64,000 bases of DNA from Blastobasis lacticolella (lineage: Eukaryota; Arthropoda; Insecta; Lepidoptera; Blastobasidae). Made by a program: the position numbers and the translations under genes. The notes beneath the pieces were generated by a model. The model saw only the letters and a program-made list of their open reading frames with translations, was not told the DNA's origin and made no database searches. Positions 20,330-32,819 of this stretch are shown one piece after another. The stretch lies in NCBI GenBank assembly GCA_905147135.1, contig LR990048.1, positions 1,286,563 to 1,350,562 of the forward strand, given 5' to 3'. How positions within the stretch are numbered: the first letter of the stretch is position 1; every line of letters begins with the position of its first letter.

Positions 20330-22560
20330 ACAGTAATTGTTTGTAATGTTTGACGTTGTTTACCCTCACCAACAGGGACAGAGAAGATGCCTTGGAAGAG
20401 GTTTATTATCTGTAAATATGGTAATTAGGTTTAGGGTTAACGTTTTAATTAGGTAGATATGTATTAGTTTTGCTTCTTAAATATATTTATTATCGTTGAC
20501 GGGCTCAATTGATTCATCTTTTGCTGTTGTAACATACTAGAACCAGAATACATATATTTAATAACCACCAAGCAAGATGTTCATGTTCGTTCAAATTCAA
20601 ACGATTGTTTTGCGTGGGGGTCTTTCAACTTCATGAAGGTTCCTCGGGAAGCTGACTGTTCAAAGTATTTCAACCTATATGAAGATCCGCCGTGTATTTA
20701 CATTCTCAAAGACTAAGTCACACGCTAACAAAGAAAACGTTTCCTAGTATTTTTCTTCCAAACAATATAAAAAATGCTTACTTCACTTCGACAACATCAA
20801 AAATTTGCTCTGTTCAACTTATTAATATATTTGGTCTCTTCTGTACCTCACTATGGAAGTAGATATAAACAGAAAATGATGTGATATGAACTCTATACAC
20901 GCGGCTGAGTCATAACCACAGTCGTAACACTGACCCTACCCTAACGTAGACAAAGTAAATGTGTCCGAAAGTGGAGCTGCATTAGCACTTTCCACTTTGA
21001 CTTGACAATTCGCATTTTTAGAAAGATGAAAGTAAAAAATGTATTACTTTAAAATTGTCTTTTTTAAGTCGGTAAATGTTGATACTGCCTGTACAACTCA
21101 AAATCTGACCTAGTTGGAAAATGTACAGGCTGGAAAATGAATTACTTTAATGTATACTACTTGAAATCTATCCTCTATTGCCGAACTCAAGATATGAATA
21201 CTAGAATACAGCGTTTATTCCAGGCTGATCGCTTTTCGTAGTTTTTGAATGTAGAAGAGGCTCGTGACAGTTGCCACAGATTTACGTCCTACCTACAGAA
21301 ATCAAAATAAGTTAGTTATCGGTTATATGGTGGGTTTGCTCATAGTATCTGACACTATCTAACACCTTGAAAGCTATGCGCAGTTCTGTCCAAGGTGGCA
21401 AGCGTTCTCAAGATTTCCACCCCACATTGCATTTCTATATACTTATTTTGGAATCTGTAGTCCCCGCAGACAGCAAACGGCCAACAACAAAGCAAAATTT
21501 CCAGTCGCCAGCACCACGTAGTTTGAATTTAAAAACAATTAGGAATTCATTAGTCCGTCCATAGCTCTCACCGGACCACGAAATCCAAAAAAGCATCGAC
21601 GCCGCTCGAAAAAGCGTAGGTACTCAGACTACAGAAGCGCTAACGTGCTGAAACTACTACAGGCGCTCGTACAAAATGTAAATATGCATCCGTTGTGGGG
21701 AATAATTCATATCAGGGGGAAAGGGGGGGAGGCACGAGGCTTTGCATGGTTATTTCATCCAATCCTCGTCCTCTGCGCCCATGTAATTAAGAGATTAAAA
21801 GATCACAGCCCGCGCCGGCGTCGGCGGGAATTTTTGGACGAAATTTTTTTTGGCTGTTGTAGGTATATATGGGTATTTGGATGTCTCTTGCATAAGGGAT
21901 ACGGAGACGGCGTTGCATGCTTATTTACACAGATCACAACAAATGTGATCTGTGCTTGTTTATGAAGGAATTTTTTATTTTTTATTTAATCAATCATTGA
22001 GCAATTTAAATACATGTCACGTGAAAATAATGTCAATAATACACCTCATGCTTCGTCCAAAATGAGGGTGGTCAATGAACTTGTTTTTAGAGTTATTACT
22101 CTTTTCATTCAAGAGTTGGTTTCACAATTATTCGTCGATTTTCCAACTCCTTTTGATATGTTAACGCGATTGGGACAATTTGTTACGTACTTTCTCATCG
22201 AGCACTCACGCATAAGTCCAATTACTTTCCTGTGCATATTCCCTATATTTGGATGAATCCTTTTTGTCTACGTAATGTCTATTTACTTCTATCTACGTCT
22301 ACTTGTGGAATAGTGAGTCGGCATTAATTAGCAATGGCTCCTTCTGAAAGCTTATGGAGGCTAGTTGCTGACCATGAATGTATGAATAACCATGCACCCT
22401 CGTAAATACAGGGGTTGAAATGTATGCCCGGTGGCTGTAAACGAATGTAGGATCGCTTTGTGTGATAATCAGAAGAGCTTGTGCTAGGAATAGTAATAAT
22501 AAGAGCGAGTTTATGGAAGGAGTGTATGAGAATGTGAAAATTACAAATAACTAATAATAT
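20330..22560. other. no recognised gene
   Basis: AT-rich sequence. The longest ORFs (about 106 codons at 21645-21965 and 80 at 22014-22256) show no domain or splice context that I can support. Confidence 0.5.
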
Positions 22561-22564
22561 AATG

Positions 22565-22805
22565 TGCTTTGACAGATTCATACACCGATATCTAGCCCCA
22601 AAGTAAGAAAAGCATGTGTTACGGGTGTTAGATAACTGATAATCTACTTATATACTTTTTTAATACATATTTATTACCATAGCTACACCCAGACCCGTAA
22701 CAAACATTAAAATTAATAATGTAAATTTCTGCTCGATCGGAAATAGAACCCGCGAAATCTGCGTGGCAGACCGCGGCATGTTAACCAACAGGACCAATGA
22801 GGTCG
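22565..22805 (-). mobile_element. tRNA-derived SINE, family B copy (decayed)
   Basis: Same order as the 20.1 kb copy: a tRNA-like head near 22800 with a decayed B box (GGTTCTATTTCC), ACGGGTCTGGGTGT, and the AGATATCGGTGTATGAATCT-type body at the other end. Confidence 0.6.
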
Positions 22806-22914
22806 TCATGTACTTTCTCATAACATACGGTTGACAAACAGGCAAGCGGTCCTGATGGAAAGTGGTCACCGCTGCCTATAGACATTAGAGACACCGGGGG
22901 TATCTCAAATGAGT

Positions 22915-23169
22915 TAGAGCTCGTCTAGTCTAAAATGACGCGCCCCACTACTTAGTTAGTTGATTTCGATGTGTGAGTGCAAATATTGATAACGACACTT
23001 CATCTGTGTGGGAGCCAATGAACGACGCGTTATCCTACGTTTGAATCTCACCGGCAACTGAATGACCAATTACAACGGGTTTTGTATATGTATTGCGTCC
23101 ATATTTTAAACTTGCTTGTGTGCGTTAATGCGATAGTGGGGCGCGTCATTTTAAATTAGAGGAGCTCTA
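22915..23169 (+). mobile_element. 255-bp MITE, TAGAGCTCGTCTA family
   Basis: Terminal inverted repeats of about 36 bp (TAGAGCTCGTCTAGTC ... AAAATGACGCGCCCCACTA) bound a 255-bp element without coding capacity. The copy at 38800-39054 has exactly the same length in the opposite orientation. Ends beginning TA suggest a TA target. Confidence 0.8.
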
Positions 23170-23464
23170 CCCACCTCTAAACCCCCGAAAGACGTTGTCC
23201 TGGGAGCAAAAACACAAATGGACCTTCACTGCCAAGGCCACGTACCCTAAATCCTCACCCCATGGAGCACTGGAGACTTTACTCTCTGGCAGTGATACAA
23301 AACTATTTATAATGTCTTATCGTCCATTGCTGGTCGAGACCAGCTTAGTCACCGATTTTACTGAGGCTCAAACAGTAGGGACTGGAGGAGGCTCTAGTCT
23401 AGAATTTCAATGTGGTTTCCATGGGAACATGGCAATTTTTATCGCCTAAGAAGGCTGGTCACAC

Positions 23465-23820
23465 GGCCCACCTTATAGAAAGCAGCCACCGTCGTCAAGG
23501 ACATCTGAAACAAGGAGAGCGGGTGCGGTGCTTATCATTGCGGTCAACATGGTATTTTACTTGATGGTGTTCGGCAGAATAAAATAGCACCAACCCCTTA
23601 CACTCGTGGGTAGCGTACAAGACGACTAATGTTTTCGAGGCAACAGATCTAGAGTCTCCATAGACTGGAAAATGGGCAGCAGCATTTTTCATTGTTATAT
23701 TTATAACACGGCGATCTCCAACCCGCCTGCCAAGCGTTGAGATCATGGCAATAACCTCCCCTTTCGTGGTAGAGGCCCTAAGTCATGCAGTGGACTGATC
23801 TGGGGTGTGATGATGAAATG
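23465..23820 (+). mobile_element. interspersed repeat C copy
   Basis: It contains AATAGCACCAACCCCTTACA, CAAGACGACTAATGTTTTCG, CGATCTCCAACCCGCCTGCC and ends CAGTGGACTGATCTGGGGTG-TGATGATG, as in the other C copies. Confidence 0.65.
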
Positions 23821-24250
23821 GGTAATATTCAATCGCAAAAATTATACGAATACCCAATTATTTACAGCTAGAAATGAACCACATGCATTTAACGAGTCTA
23901 ATTAACGATTGCGGTCCGGATATGTTTCACAACAGTCGGATATTATCCCGAAAATATAAATTATCGACGAAATTGGAGTGACAGTATTATTGTTTTCAAT
24001 GGAGTAATTATAACCATCATACTGTTGTAGTGTGGTGATACGATCTGGTTATCGGAGGTCAGATAGTAGTCGCTTTATTGCAATCTACGTGGTCTGAAAA
24101 ATCCTGGAACATTGTAAAGGCTGACCTCGATTCCCCGCACGCGAGAAAAAGAAAGTTCATGCAGTACTAGTACACATCGTAAATCTTAATCGTGGAGAGG
24201 TCGAGAGATTGAAGCCAAGATGATTACTTTATCATTTACTAGTGGACCAG

Positions 24251-24476
24251 TAGCCGTATTCACAATGGCTCGGAAATCGGATTCGGATACGGAATCGACA
24301 AAGGACCCCGCAAACGTTCTTAGGAAAATGTGGTTTCAGTTAATTTTGATGAAATTTTCGTATGTTATAGGGAGTAGAGTTTCCGGAATCTATCGGGATT
24401 CTGAATAACAGTTTTCGAATAGATCGACACGGATTCGCAGCTCACGAATTTCCTGTCGAATTCGTGAATACGGCTA
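24251..24476 (+). mobile_element. MITE, GCCGTATTCACAATG family
   Basis: The inverted ends GCCGTATTCAC and GTGAATACGGC lie between TA dinucleotides, suggesting a Tc1/mariner-type TA target. A second, inverted copy is at 49206-49456, with the same internal sequence (TGAAATTTTC near the middle). Confidence 0.75.
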
Positions 24477-24479
24477 CAG

Positions 24480-25745
24480 GCGAGACTTCGTTCGCGCACA
24501 CCTACTTTACGACTCAATACCCTTTTTTCTTGCTTTGGCTACCTAACATTCCTCTTGAATCACTCTATCTATTGTTGAAATTCCCATATAACCGCGTCTG
24601 CGGGGACCATCAGTTTTCCCAAGCCATTGCCAGTTATTGCTATTCCCCATTTCAGCCTTATAGTGGGAATATTGAAAAGACCTTTCATAGCTAGTCCGTG
24701 TTTCAAAAGGCACGTTAAGTCATCAAAGCAGCCGTTATAAGCCGAGTCGGGGCTGGCGGCTTCGATGATGATAAAGACTGCCTCGTATCACGCTATAAAT
24801 AGCCAAAATATGGATGTATGCTTCTGAGTACGTAAAGTAAAGTAAAGTAAAACACATTTATCACACTCAAACACACAGCACAAAATTCTTAAAATTAAAT
24901 TTATAAAATATAATCAAACAGAGACTTAAACAAAACAAGAAAAAGAAAAAAGATACTCTAATCTCGTTACTTGTGCCATGTGGAGAGTGCAATGGGGCCA
25001 CACTCAACGTCTCTGGCCACCCCGTTCAGGGATAGTGCCGTGATGGCACCTTTCATTACGGATTCATTACGGCAAGTTTCAGCTTCATCAATCTGGCACA
25101 TGTAAGATACAAAATCATAATAACTCTTTTGGTTTAGGTTACTACAGAAAAACGCCGATCAAGAAAACTCTCAAATATTTCCTGAAACACTGGACCGGTT
25201 TTAATGAAATATAGCTAAGAACCATGTCGATTGAACTGGCTTTAAATTAAAAATTCGCATCGAAATCGGTTTATCCGTTCCGGAGCTATGATGCGACAGA
25301 CAAACACACACATATACTTATACCCAGAGCCACAGATACACACGCCAAACTTATGATAACCTCCATTACCGACGGGGGTTGAAAACAACATAAAATAGTC
25401 AATACAAAATTACCGATCCGTAGCCTCATAACTAGTTTTACAATAAACAAAGACCTAAAGGAAACTATTAACATACAACGACTAGTTACGGGCGGACCAT
25501 GGATCTGCAAAAAATACGGACACCATTATACACTAAAGAGAAGTGAAGCAAGTAGAGTACAACAAATTCTTGACCATTTATTTTGTTGTACGTGACTGAC
25601 TTACACACTCGCAAGATACCTGCGTAGTATGACGAGCTTTGTCGCACAACATAAAATTTTATATCTCACTTGCTTCAACGCAATTCGACAGAGATAGTTA
25701 TCACGTTCTCTCGCGCGTGACAAAGCCCACCATGCTACGGGTGCA
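24480..25745. other. no recognised gene
   Basis: I see a (GTAAA)n stretch near 24835 and a decayed repeat with ACTGGACCGGTTTTAATGAA at 25190, also seen at 38.6 and 57.3 kb. There is nothing codingly convincing. Confidence 0.45.
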
Positions 25746-25750
25746 GTGGC

Positions 25751-25891
25751 CCTAGCACAAGTGTGTTCGCGACAAAGCTCGCGCCGCGAGAGAGCGTTTG
25801 TCTCTTTCTCTCAATACTAAGACGAAAGAGATAGCAATACCTATGTCGCGCTTTTTCTCGCTTATCGCGTGCGAGAGCAACTTGTGCTAGG
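25751..25891. mobile_element. possible MITE with CCTAGCACAAG ends
   Basis: Perfect 11-bp inverted ends (CCTAGCACAAG, CTTGTGCTAGG) enclose 141 bp rich in CGCGAGAGAG-like purine/CG blocks. No second copy is seen in the window. Confidence 0.4.
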
Positions 25892-26189
25892 CCTACAGGT
25901 CTGACAATCTGTCGCCATGTCGTTTTATTTTGTAAAACGCTGTCATGCTAGTGACAGTGTCAAAGCACGCACACTCATAAAGGGCCGACCATTTTTGTGC
26001 TTCACTCATGATTATAGAGAGTACCCGTCCGTATTTTTTTCTAATCTGTGGGGCGGACATTTTCATTTTACAGCGCGAACGTTAGTGGTTGGACGCGGAA
26101 ACACATTACCAGTTTAAAATGTTGCAAGCCCAGTTTAATAGAGACATCGAGATGGTGTCTAGCTGTAAGTTGTACACAAATCGATGCAA

Positions 26190-26325
26190 CTCAGTGTAGT
26201 ACACGTCATGGGGAAGCTTGCACATTCAGGCGATTGAATGTGTAAGCGTAATCCAATTCTTAGGCAGGTTCCCCTGTTAACAGGGTCGCGGAGGTCAGAT
26301 GGCAGTCATCATCATCATCATCATA
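26190..26325 (+). mobile_element. SINE family A fragment with TCA repeat tail
   Basis: It contains GCACATTCAGGCGATTGAAT, CCTGTTAACAGGGTCGCGGA and GTCAGATGGCAGTCATCATC. The tail passes into (ATC)n at 26307-26325 and directly abuts an RTE end. Confidence 0.6.
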
Positions 26326-26480
26326 TCTAAGCCCACGACGACGCCCACTGCTGGGCATAGGCTTCCCCCAGAGATCTCCATAAGGTCTGGAGCCTTCCGC
26401 ATCCAGCTGGTACCTGCTGTCTTTACTAGGTCGTTGGTCCACCTATTGGGAGGCCTACCCACGTTGCACATGGCAGTCGC
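26326..26480 (-). mobile_element. RTE-type LINE 3' end
   Basis: The plus strand shows CCCACTGCTGGGCATAGGCT, TCCCCCAGAGATCTCCATAA and GGTCGTTGGTCCACCTATTG, the complement of the A-Y-A-Q-x-W and R-W-T-D-D-L coding end. It is the same fragment as at 45.6 kb. Confidence 0.7.
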
Positions 26481-26699
26481 TCTACTTAATTACCAAGGGC
26501 TCCATTTTTTAACTGCACGCCTCAAGACGAACGGCTTTCAATTTTGATTTCCGGTGTGAAAAATTCAATATGTAGATGCATGGCGCAGGGGAAACCATCC
26601 CCTTTTTTTTAACCGTACGCTTTCGGTGTTGCCAATGTAACTAAAAATATTTAATTTTTAAACCGAAAATCATAACTGAAAACCGTTACACTTGAGAAA

Positions 26700-26800
26700 A
26701 TAAAACCTCTGCCAAATTCTGGATCATGGGCAGATCATGGGACCCCGGGCTCTTGCGCGCAAATCACAACCGGGACCATAACGCCAAGATGATTATTTTT
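26700..26800 (+). mobile_element. SINE family A 3' fragment
   Basis: CTGCCAAATTCTGGATCATG, GACCCCGGGCTCTTGCGCGC and CCATAACGCCAAGATGATTA are the tail of family A. Confidence 0.6.
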
Positions 26801-27350
26801 ATTAATCTTGTTTGCAACATTTTGAGAGTATGGTTTGCCTGTTATTGTGTTTACATTTACATTTATGTAAATTGTGTTTATCACTACCATAAGAACTTTT
26901 TACCCGACTGCCAAGGAAGGGTTATATTTTTTGCACGTATCTTGTTACCCGACTGCCAAGGAAATTATCGAGCGTGTTAGACGAGGTTGAAACATGCTCG
27001 TCTAGAAACAGGCTATCCACTCTAAGCGTTACGAGAACAGTTTAAGGGCAATAAATTTTGTGGACTTTAAACTTAAAATTAAGGTTTTAATATCCAGAGG
27101 AAGGTGTAGCAACTAGCAACATTGTAAACCGAAATCGCCACCGAAATGGATGGCGTCCAGGTGAAAAAGGCGGATAAGAGATAATCTTAGATCTTACAAG
27201 ATTTATAACATTCCAGCATAGTCTCCGAAACTAAGATAATTTAAACCTTATTTCTACCACTTAGAGTTCCATTTCGGTACAGGGACACAGTTATGCTACT
27301 CATAAACTGAACATAATTTTTGTATGCAAATTTTTCACTGACCTATTTTT

Positions 27351-27481
27351 GAACCGCTCGCTTCCACGAGAGCGCTCGCGTGCGCTACCTCTTTCACACT
27401 CGTGGTAAGTTTCTAGAGATAGAAAAGACAAACATTAAAAGGCGAAAGCTCGCTTAAAGTCGCGTGGATGCGGGAGGTTTC
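27351..27481. mobile_element. GAACCGCTCGC-type MITE
   Basis: It begins GAACCGCTCGCTTCC and ends GCGGGAGGTTTC followed by AAAAAT. The body shares CACACTCGTGGTAAG and TAGAGATAGAAAAGACAAAC with the copies at 19.6 and 28.3 kb. Confidence 0.6.
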
Positions 27482-27654
27482 AAAAATAGTTTTCACACCA
27501 TGATATTTTTTATATTTTATGTGATTGGGATACTTTTCGATTTTGTTAATGTATTCTCCAGGCGTTATGCTGATCTAATGGTAGTCGCTGCATGTTAAAA
27601 GCCAAAAGACCAATATGAGATTGAAAATATACGATGGGACCCTGGTAGAAGCCA

Positions 27655-27985
27655 GGATTGACCAAAAGGATGATGATAATCTGTCACATAACTGTAGATA
27701 ACAACCCTTACAGGATTAAAAAATATTCATCTTTTGGCGTGAATATCTCGATTGTGCTGATCCATGTCTTGGCCATGATCCAGGATTTGGCAGATCAGGT
27801 AGTTACAGTAGAGTGCCTGCCGTCTGACCTCCGTGGCCCTGTTAACAGGGGAACCTGACCAGTTGGATCATGGGGACACATTCAGAAGCCTCGTGCAGGT
27901 TACCTCACTACCTTTTCCCTCACCGTAAGAGTTTCGTGTTCGACTAATGTATCAACATTACTCAGAAAAAGTAATTGGGTCCTAC
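27655..27985 (-). mobile_element. tRNA-derived SINE, family A copy
   Basis: In reverse orientation: CCATGATCCAGGATTTGGCA, CTGACCTCCGTGGCCCTGTT, AACAGGGGAACCTGACCAGT, then CCTCACCGTAAGAG. The tRNA-like head is decayed. Confidence 0.7.
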
Positions 27986-28258
27986 ATGGCATCAACCATA
28001 CACTCTTACTCGGACGCTAGTCACTAGCAGACCAGGGGCTTCTATTTCTAATTTCCTCGAATTGAACGGTTTTCAACTTTTATTTTTGCCACGAAAATAT
28101 CAATATTTTTAAAATTACATTGGTAATACCGACAGCGAACGGTTCAAAATCAGCATCATGTATCAAAATTTGAATTTTTCATGCTGAATATTAAAAATTT
28201 AAAACCGTTCGACTCAATGCCAGCGGTTCAACAATAGTGCCCTAGGTGCCTTATTTCT

Positions 28259-28365
28259 GAACCGCTCGCATGCGCTACATATCTCTTCTCACACTCGTAC
28301 TAAGTTGCTAGAGATAGAAAAGTCATGCATCAGAAGGCGAGCGCTAGCGTGTATGCGAGGGGTTC
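28259..28365. mobile_element. GAACCGCTCGC-type MITE
   Basis: It starts GAACCGCTCGCATGCGC and ends GTATGCGAGGGGTTC before AAAAATCGGG, with the CACACTCGTACTAAGTTGCT block present once. Confidence 0.65.
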
Positions 28366-28680
28366 AAAAATCGGGCCCCTGATAACAGTCTAATTCTCAT
28401 TTCTCACTAAAATGCTATGTTTATACCTTTTAAAACAGATCAAAAGGACTGGAATGTAAAGGGAAACATCACAAAGAGTCTTTACTCTTTATCAACGGCA
28501 ACTGCATCAGTTCGCGCCGCGGCATACATATAAAGGAAATGCCTAACGGCAACGCAAAAAGGTATTTGGTGGCGTCGAAAGGGGACACAGTGCTGACTAG
28601 AATGGCTAGTAAAGTAAGCGATAAAAATATTTTTGTTAAGGGCTGGTACCTGACACAAATCGGGCGTTTTTATATACAGC

Positions 28681-28888
28681 CGTCTTACAGTTTGCACGAA
28701 ACTGCCAAAGAAACAAAAATGTCGTAGGGCTTGATTTGATTAGGGATATCAGGAAGGATTCTTGTTTAATATGAAATTTTGTTGCACATTGTAAAAGTAA
28801 AAAGGTTCATTTTTCCTTGCTTTATTCAGGGTTGTACAAACCTAACGACATTTTTTTTCTTTGGCAGTTTCGTGCAAACTGTAAGACG
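28681..28888. mobile_element. 208-bp fold-back MITE with ~48-bp arms
   Basis: The arms are near-perfect inverted copies (CGTCTTACAGTTTGCACGAA through AATGTCGT). The small ORFs on both strands (28482-28727) that overlap the left arm are therefore unlikely to be genes. A further decayed arm (ACAGTTTGGACGAAACTTC) follows immediately. Confidence 0.75.
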
Positions 28889-29092
28889 ATCTAACAGTTT
28901 GGACGAAACTTCTTATGATACATTTCTTGGATTATTATTCCACTTGACATAGGAACCCAGATACTAGAAAATATGACGATAAATTATAAATATGACGCAG
29001 TTTGGTTAGAACCACGGATGAAGAAAATTAGAACCAATAAAAACAAGACGATTTTTCCTTGTAACCACGACCAAAAAAATTATAACGGATTA

Positions 29093-29806
29093 TCTATACT
29101 AATATTATAAAGAGGTTTAATTTTTTTTTGTTTGTATTGAATATGCTTCGAAACTACTGGACCGATTTCAAACATTCTTTTACAGTTGGGAAGCTACACT
29201 ATCCCCGGGTGACATATTATATTTTCTAAGAAATTACGGATCATTAATAAAACTCCAATAATGTAACCCAAGGTGTAAAAAAATACCCAAAGAATTCCTT
29301 ACATCGCGTGTGCTGCGAAAACTATTGATGGTAGAACAAAATAATGTACAACGACTTTGCAGAACACATCATTATCTACAAGAAGTGTCGCGACAGTATA
29401 TGTCTAACTATTATAGTTATGTCACAAGTGTTCTTTTATTTTTAAATTTTAATTGAAATGCCGCCGCTAAAAAACGCTCTTTATTTGTACCTTGGTATTA
29501 ATCCTTATTAAAATCAATTACTTCATATTCACGACTACTTCAAAACCTTTATATAACTTTTGAATTATTCAATTCAGACATTCCATTCGAAAGATATCAC
29601 GAGTTTAAAAATGTGAATATTAGAAAAAAGTCGCGTGTTCGCCGCTCAGTCCGCTCGGCTATCTATGTCAAGAAATAAAGTGCCGCGCGGCTCACTCGCG
29701 CGGTCGGCTCCCTACGCAGCGGTCGTGTGCGGAATCGAATAATTTTCGCTTGAAAGTAACTCGTGTACCCGTAGTGGTACCCGTGCGAAGCCGGGGCGGC
29801 TGCTAG
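29093..29806 (+). mobile_element. non-autonomous Helitron
   Basis: It begins TCTATACTAATATTATAAAG and ends CCGGGGCGGCTGCTAG, between host A and T. It is a longer relative (714 bp) of the copy at 10.9 kb. The centre includes a GC-rich insert (29630-29720, GCCGCGCGGCTCACTCGCGC) not present in the short copy. Confidence 0.8.
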
Positions 29807-29809
29807 TAA

Positions 29810-31215
29810 TAAAAATATATTTATAAGTTTTACTTCAAGGAATTGATGTCCTCCTGTGTGTCAAAACTGAAGTTCTCTGTGTAGTCGCGTCTGTAGCTCC
29901 TGACTACACAGGAGTTGCGACGGTGGGAATGAGTACACTGGGACAAAGCCCGTAAATATTACATTGACTAGACTATAGGTGCTTAGGCGCGTATGCCTGT
30001 ACAAAGCAGTGGGAAATTTTCCCGTTTGGTAACATCATGACATAAGCGTGACAGGACACGTCGGAAATCTTTTTCCTGTCAAATAATAACTCTACAGAGG
30101 GCCTATCGGCTGTCTCAGTGGACAACTGAATTTGACATAAAAAAAACCTGACACTACTCTAATTTGGTAGACGCTATTGCCAGTTTTCAACGTAGATGAC
30201 GTGGTGCAGAATTATCTAGTGTCAAATACAGTTGTCAACTGAGTTAGCCAATAGCCCCGCAGAAAGGAATGTAACTCAACGGGAATAAAGACGAATAAAG
30301 TGCACTATCGTAGGAACCAATATCTCACGCTACGCTTTGCCTTTACAAAACAAAACGGCAACACTGCGCCGCCTGTAAAATTGCACAGAGAGAAGTCGCA
30401 GGCGCAACTTTCAAACCAGATGCAGTTTCCTACTAATTAGCCCAACTCCGAGAGAAAATGGGTGAGCGTTGAACGTGGCTGCGGTCGGACTTGGAAACCT
30501 TAAAGCAACTGGTAACGTGGAAAAGCGTTTCTCGTTTTTCTAGAGCAACTCAGGCTTTTACTTTCCTGTGTGGTGCTTTGTTTTGTTTTAAGTGGTTGTA
30601 AGTGGGCAGTGTTGATGTTTGTTGTGGTTAGGTTAGGAATATTTGGAAACGTACTACTACTAAACGGAATACTTTTAAAACTAATTTATTAAATGAAAAT
30701 AATATTTAAAAGTAAGACTACGTCCGAGAAGAAGCGCTTATTCTTCAGTAATGATTCAAATAATTGACTATAGTCATTACACAAATGATTCGCTGTGGAG
30801 AGTGTTTTTCTAGAAAAAGCTGCTCTAGATTTTTTAGTAACCGAATTTCAAATCTGTGCAGGTGTTTAGTCGTGAAAGCGGTAAAGACACAGGTGATTTG
30901 ACATTCAAATTAGTAGGGATTATTATTAGGTAAGTGCATGTATGAAAAGAGTTGTGGATATATGCTAGGCTAAGGAGTTGTGTAGTGTGTTACAGAACAA
31001 AGTGGCGGTCCATAAACCTAACTCAATGGGAATAAAATCTGGCGGTCTGTGCCTACCCCACCTATGGGATACAGGCGTGATATTTATCTTATTCTTATTC
31101 ATTATGTATGTAAGTACGTACATCACGCCCGAAAGTATTATTATTATTTATTTTATTTTATCTCAGTCACGTAGTGTGACCGGTAATATAAGTGAAGTTC
31201 ACGGGATTACTCCAA
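29810..31215. other. no recognised gene
   Basis: It contains imperfect inverted repeats at about 30100-30260 (GTCTCAGTGGACAACTGAAT against AGTTGTCAACTGAGTTAGCC), probably another MITE. There is no coding signal I can support. Confidence 0.45.
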
Positions 31216-31224
31216 GTGTACTTC

Positions 31225-32513
31225 ACTTTCAATTTGGTGGCGGGTCGTATCTTCTTGGAGAAACTTGCGCACAATACGACAAGTATTTAATATTGTGGCT
31301 TTCTGCATGTTGATATAGATATTTTCCGGCAGATCTACTAACCTTAAGTAGTGTTTTATATGTTTTGGTATGACTCCTGTACTGGAGAGCACAAGAGGCA
31401 CAATATCCACTTTTTCCAGATTCCAAATTCTCAATATCTCTTCTTTTAGTTCAGTGTATTTATTAATTTTATCGGCGGTAGTTTTTTGTAAATTATGTGT
31501 ATTCGGTACAGCAATATGTATGATAAATGCATGTTTTTCCTGTTTGTCTATTAATGTTATGTCAGGTCTGTTAAAATGGATAGTCTTGTCAGTCAGTATA
31601 GCTCTATCAAATTAGATCCTGTGTCTTGCGCTCTCAAGTACAGGTTTTGGGATATATTGGTAGTATGGTAGGGATTTTGGAGGTATCAGTTTGTGTTTTA
31701 TTGCGAGTTTCTGGTGAATAATGTTTGCTATTTGGCTATGACGATGAGTGTAATCTGTTTGTGCGAGGTGGGAGCATGCGCTAGTTATATGCTGTATAGT
31801 TTCCGGTTGTCTATTGCACTTTCTACATTTATCGTTTTGCATGTTAGGGTCTTTTAAAATATGTTTCCTGTAATTCTTTGTATTTATTACCTGGTCTTGT
31901 ATAGCGATCATAAAACCTTCAGTTTCAGGGAAGAGATACCCCAGCTTCAGCCATTTGTTAGAGGCTTTATGGTCAACATGCATCTGTTCCAGGTCATGTA
32001 GATGTCTGCCGTGGAGTTCCTTCTTACGCCAGTTATCTATTTTTTCTTTTTCAGTGGATTCGGTTGAGGTGGTAGTAAGACCTTTATTTATTAAGTTAAG
32101 TGGGGTATAATTGGCATCTGATTCTATTACAGCTAAATGAATTTTACTTGTTTTTGCTTTATCATAGAAGAAATGTCTCATATTATTTATTTGCTTTTGC
32201 CATAGTATTTTTATGTCAATTAGGCCCCTCCCTGCCCACAATCACGTTTAATTGAACTCCTTTCGATTGCAGACTTTGGGTGAAGACTGTTGTGTTTGGT
32301 TAATGTGGTTCTGGTTTTAATTTGAAGTTTATTTATATCAGTTCTTGACCATTTTATAATGCCAAAGGAGTATGTTAATACAGGAATGGCATAAGTGTTT
32401 ATGGCTTTAAACATCTTTTTGGAAATGAGATGCTTTGTGCATATAAGGTTTAGACGTCGAATATATTCCGTTGTTACGTCTTTTTTTATTTTATTATTAT
32501 TATTATTAATCAT
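31225..32513 (-). pseudogene. R4/Dong-like LINE, 3' half of the polyprotein
   Basis: Minus-strand frames in order: IRRLNLICTKHLISKKMFKA (32220-32513); a frameshift near the G-G-R-G-L-I-D motif; KIDNWRKKELHGRHLHDLEQ and LGYLFPETEGFMIAIQDQVI (31612-32241); a C-C-H-C knuckle, CRKCNRQPETIQHITSAC. After one stop come FNRPDITLIDKQEKHAFIIH and IAVPNTHNLQKTTADKINKY. The R-P-D...D segment fits the restriction-like endonuclease placed C-terminal in R2/R4-type elements. The core reverse transcriptase is missing (5' truncation). Confidence 0.75.
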
Positions 32514-32819
32514 TTATTTCAGACCATACAAATATTATTTTTAACAGTCCATATTATTAACTATTACAAACTTATTTTTTCTATACTTAGGTATCTATCA
32601 CGTGCCTGTATTTGTTATATCGTGCTGTCCTACCAACTGTCTTCCGCAGAGAACACCGCTAAATAGCCCGAAGTGTCGGTAACTCAATCCGTCGGAAATT
32701 GCCACCGCGGGCGGGCGAACCTTCGCGCACTATCGCAACCCGTAAATTCTATTATTCAATTCTCGTTTATTTACCGGTATACTGATACCTCAGTTGTGCG
32801 CTGCTGTACTATTTCTAAT

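Noticed and set aside
28482..28727. Small genes on both strands
   Set aside because: They overlap a fold-back MITE arm; openness on both strands follows from the inverted repeat.
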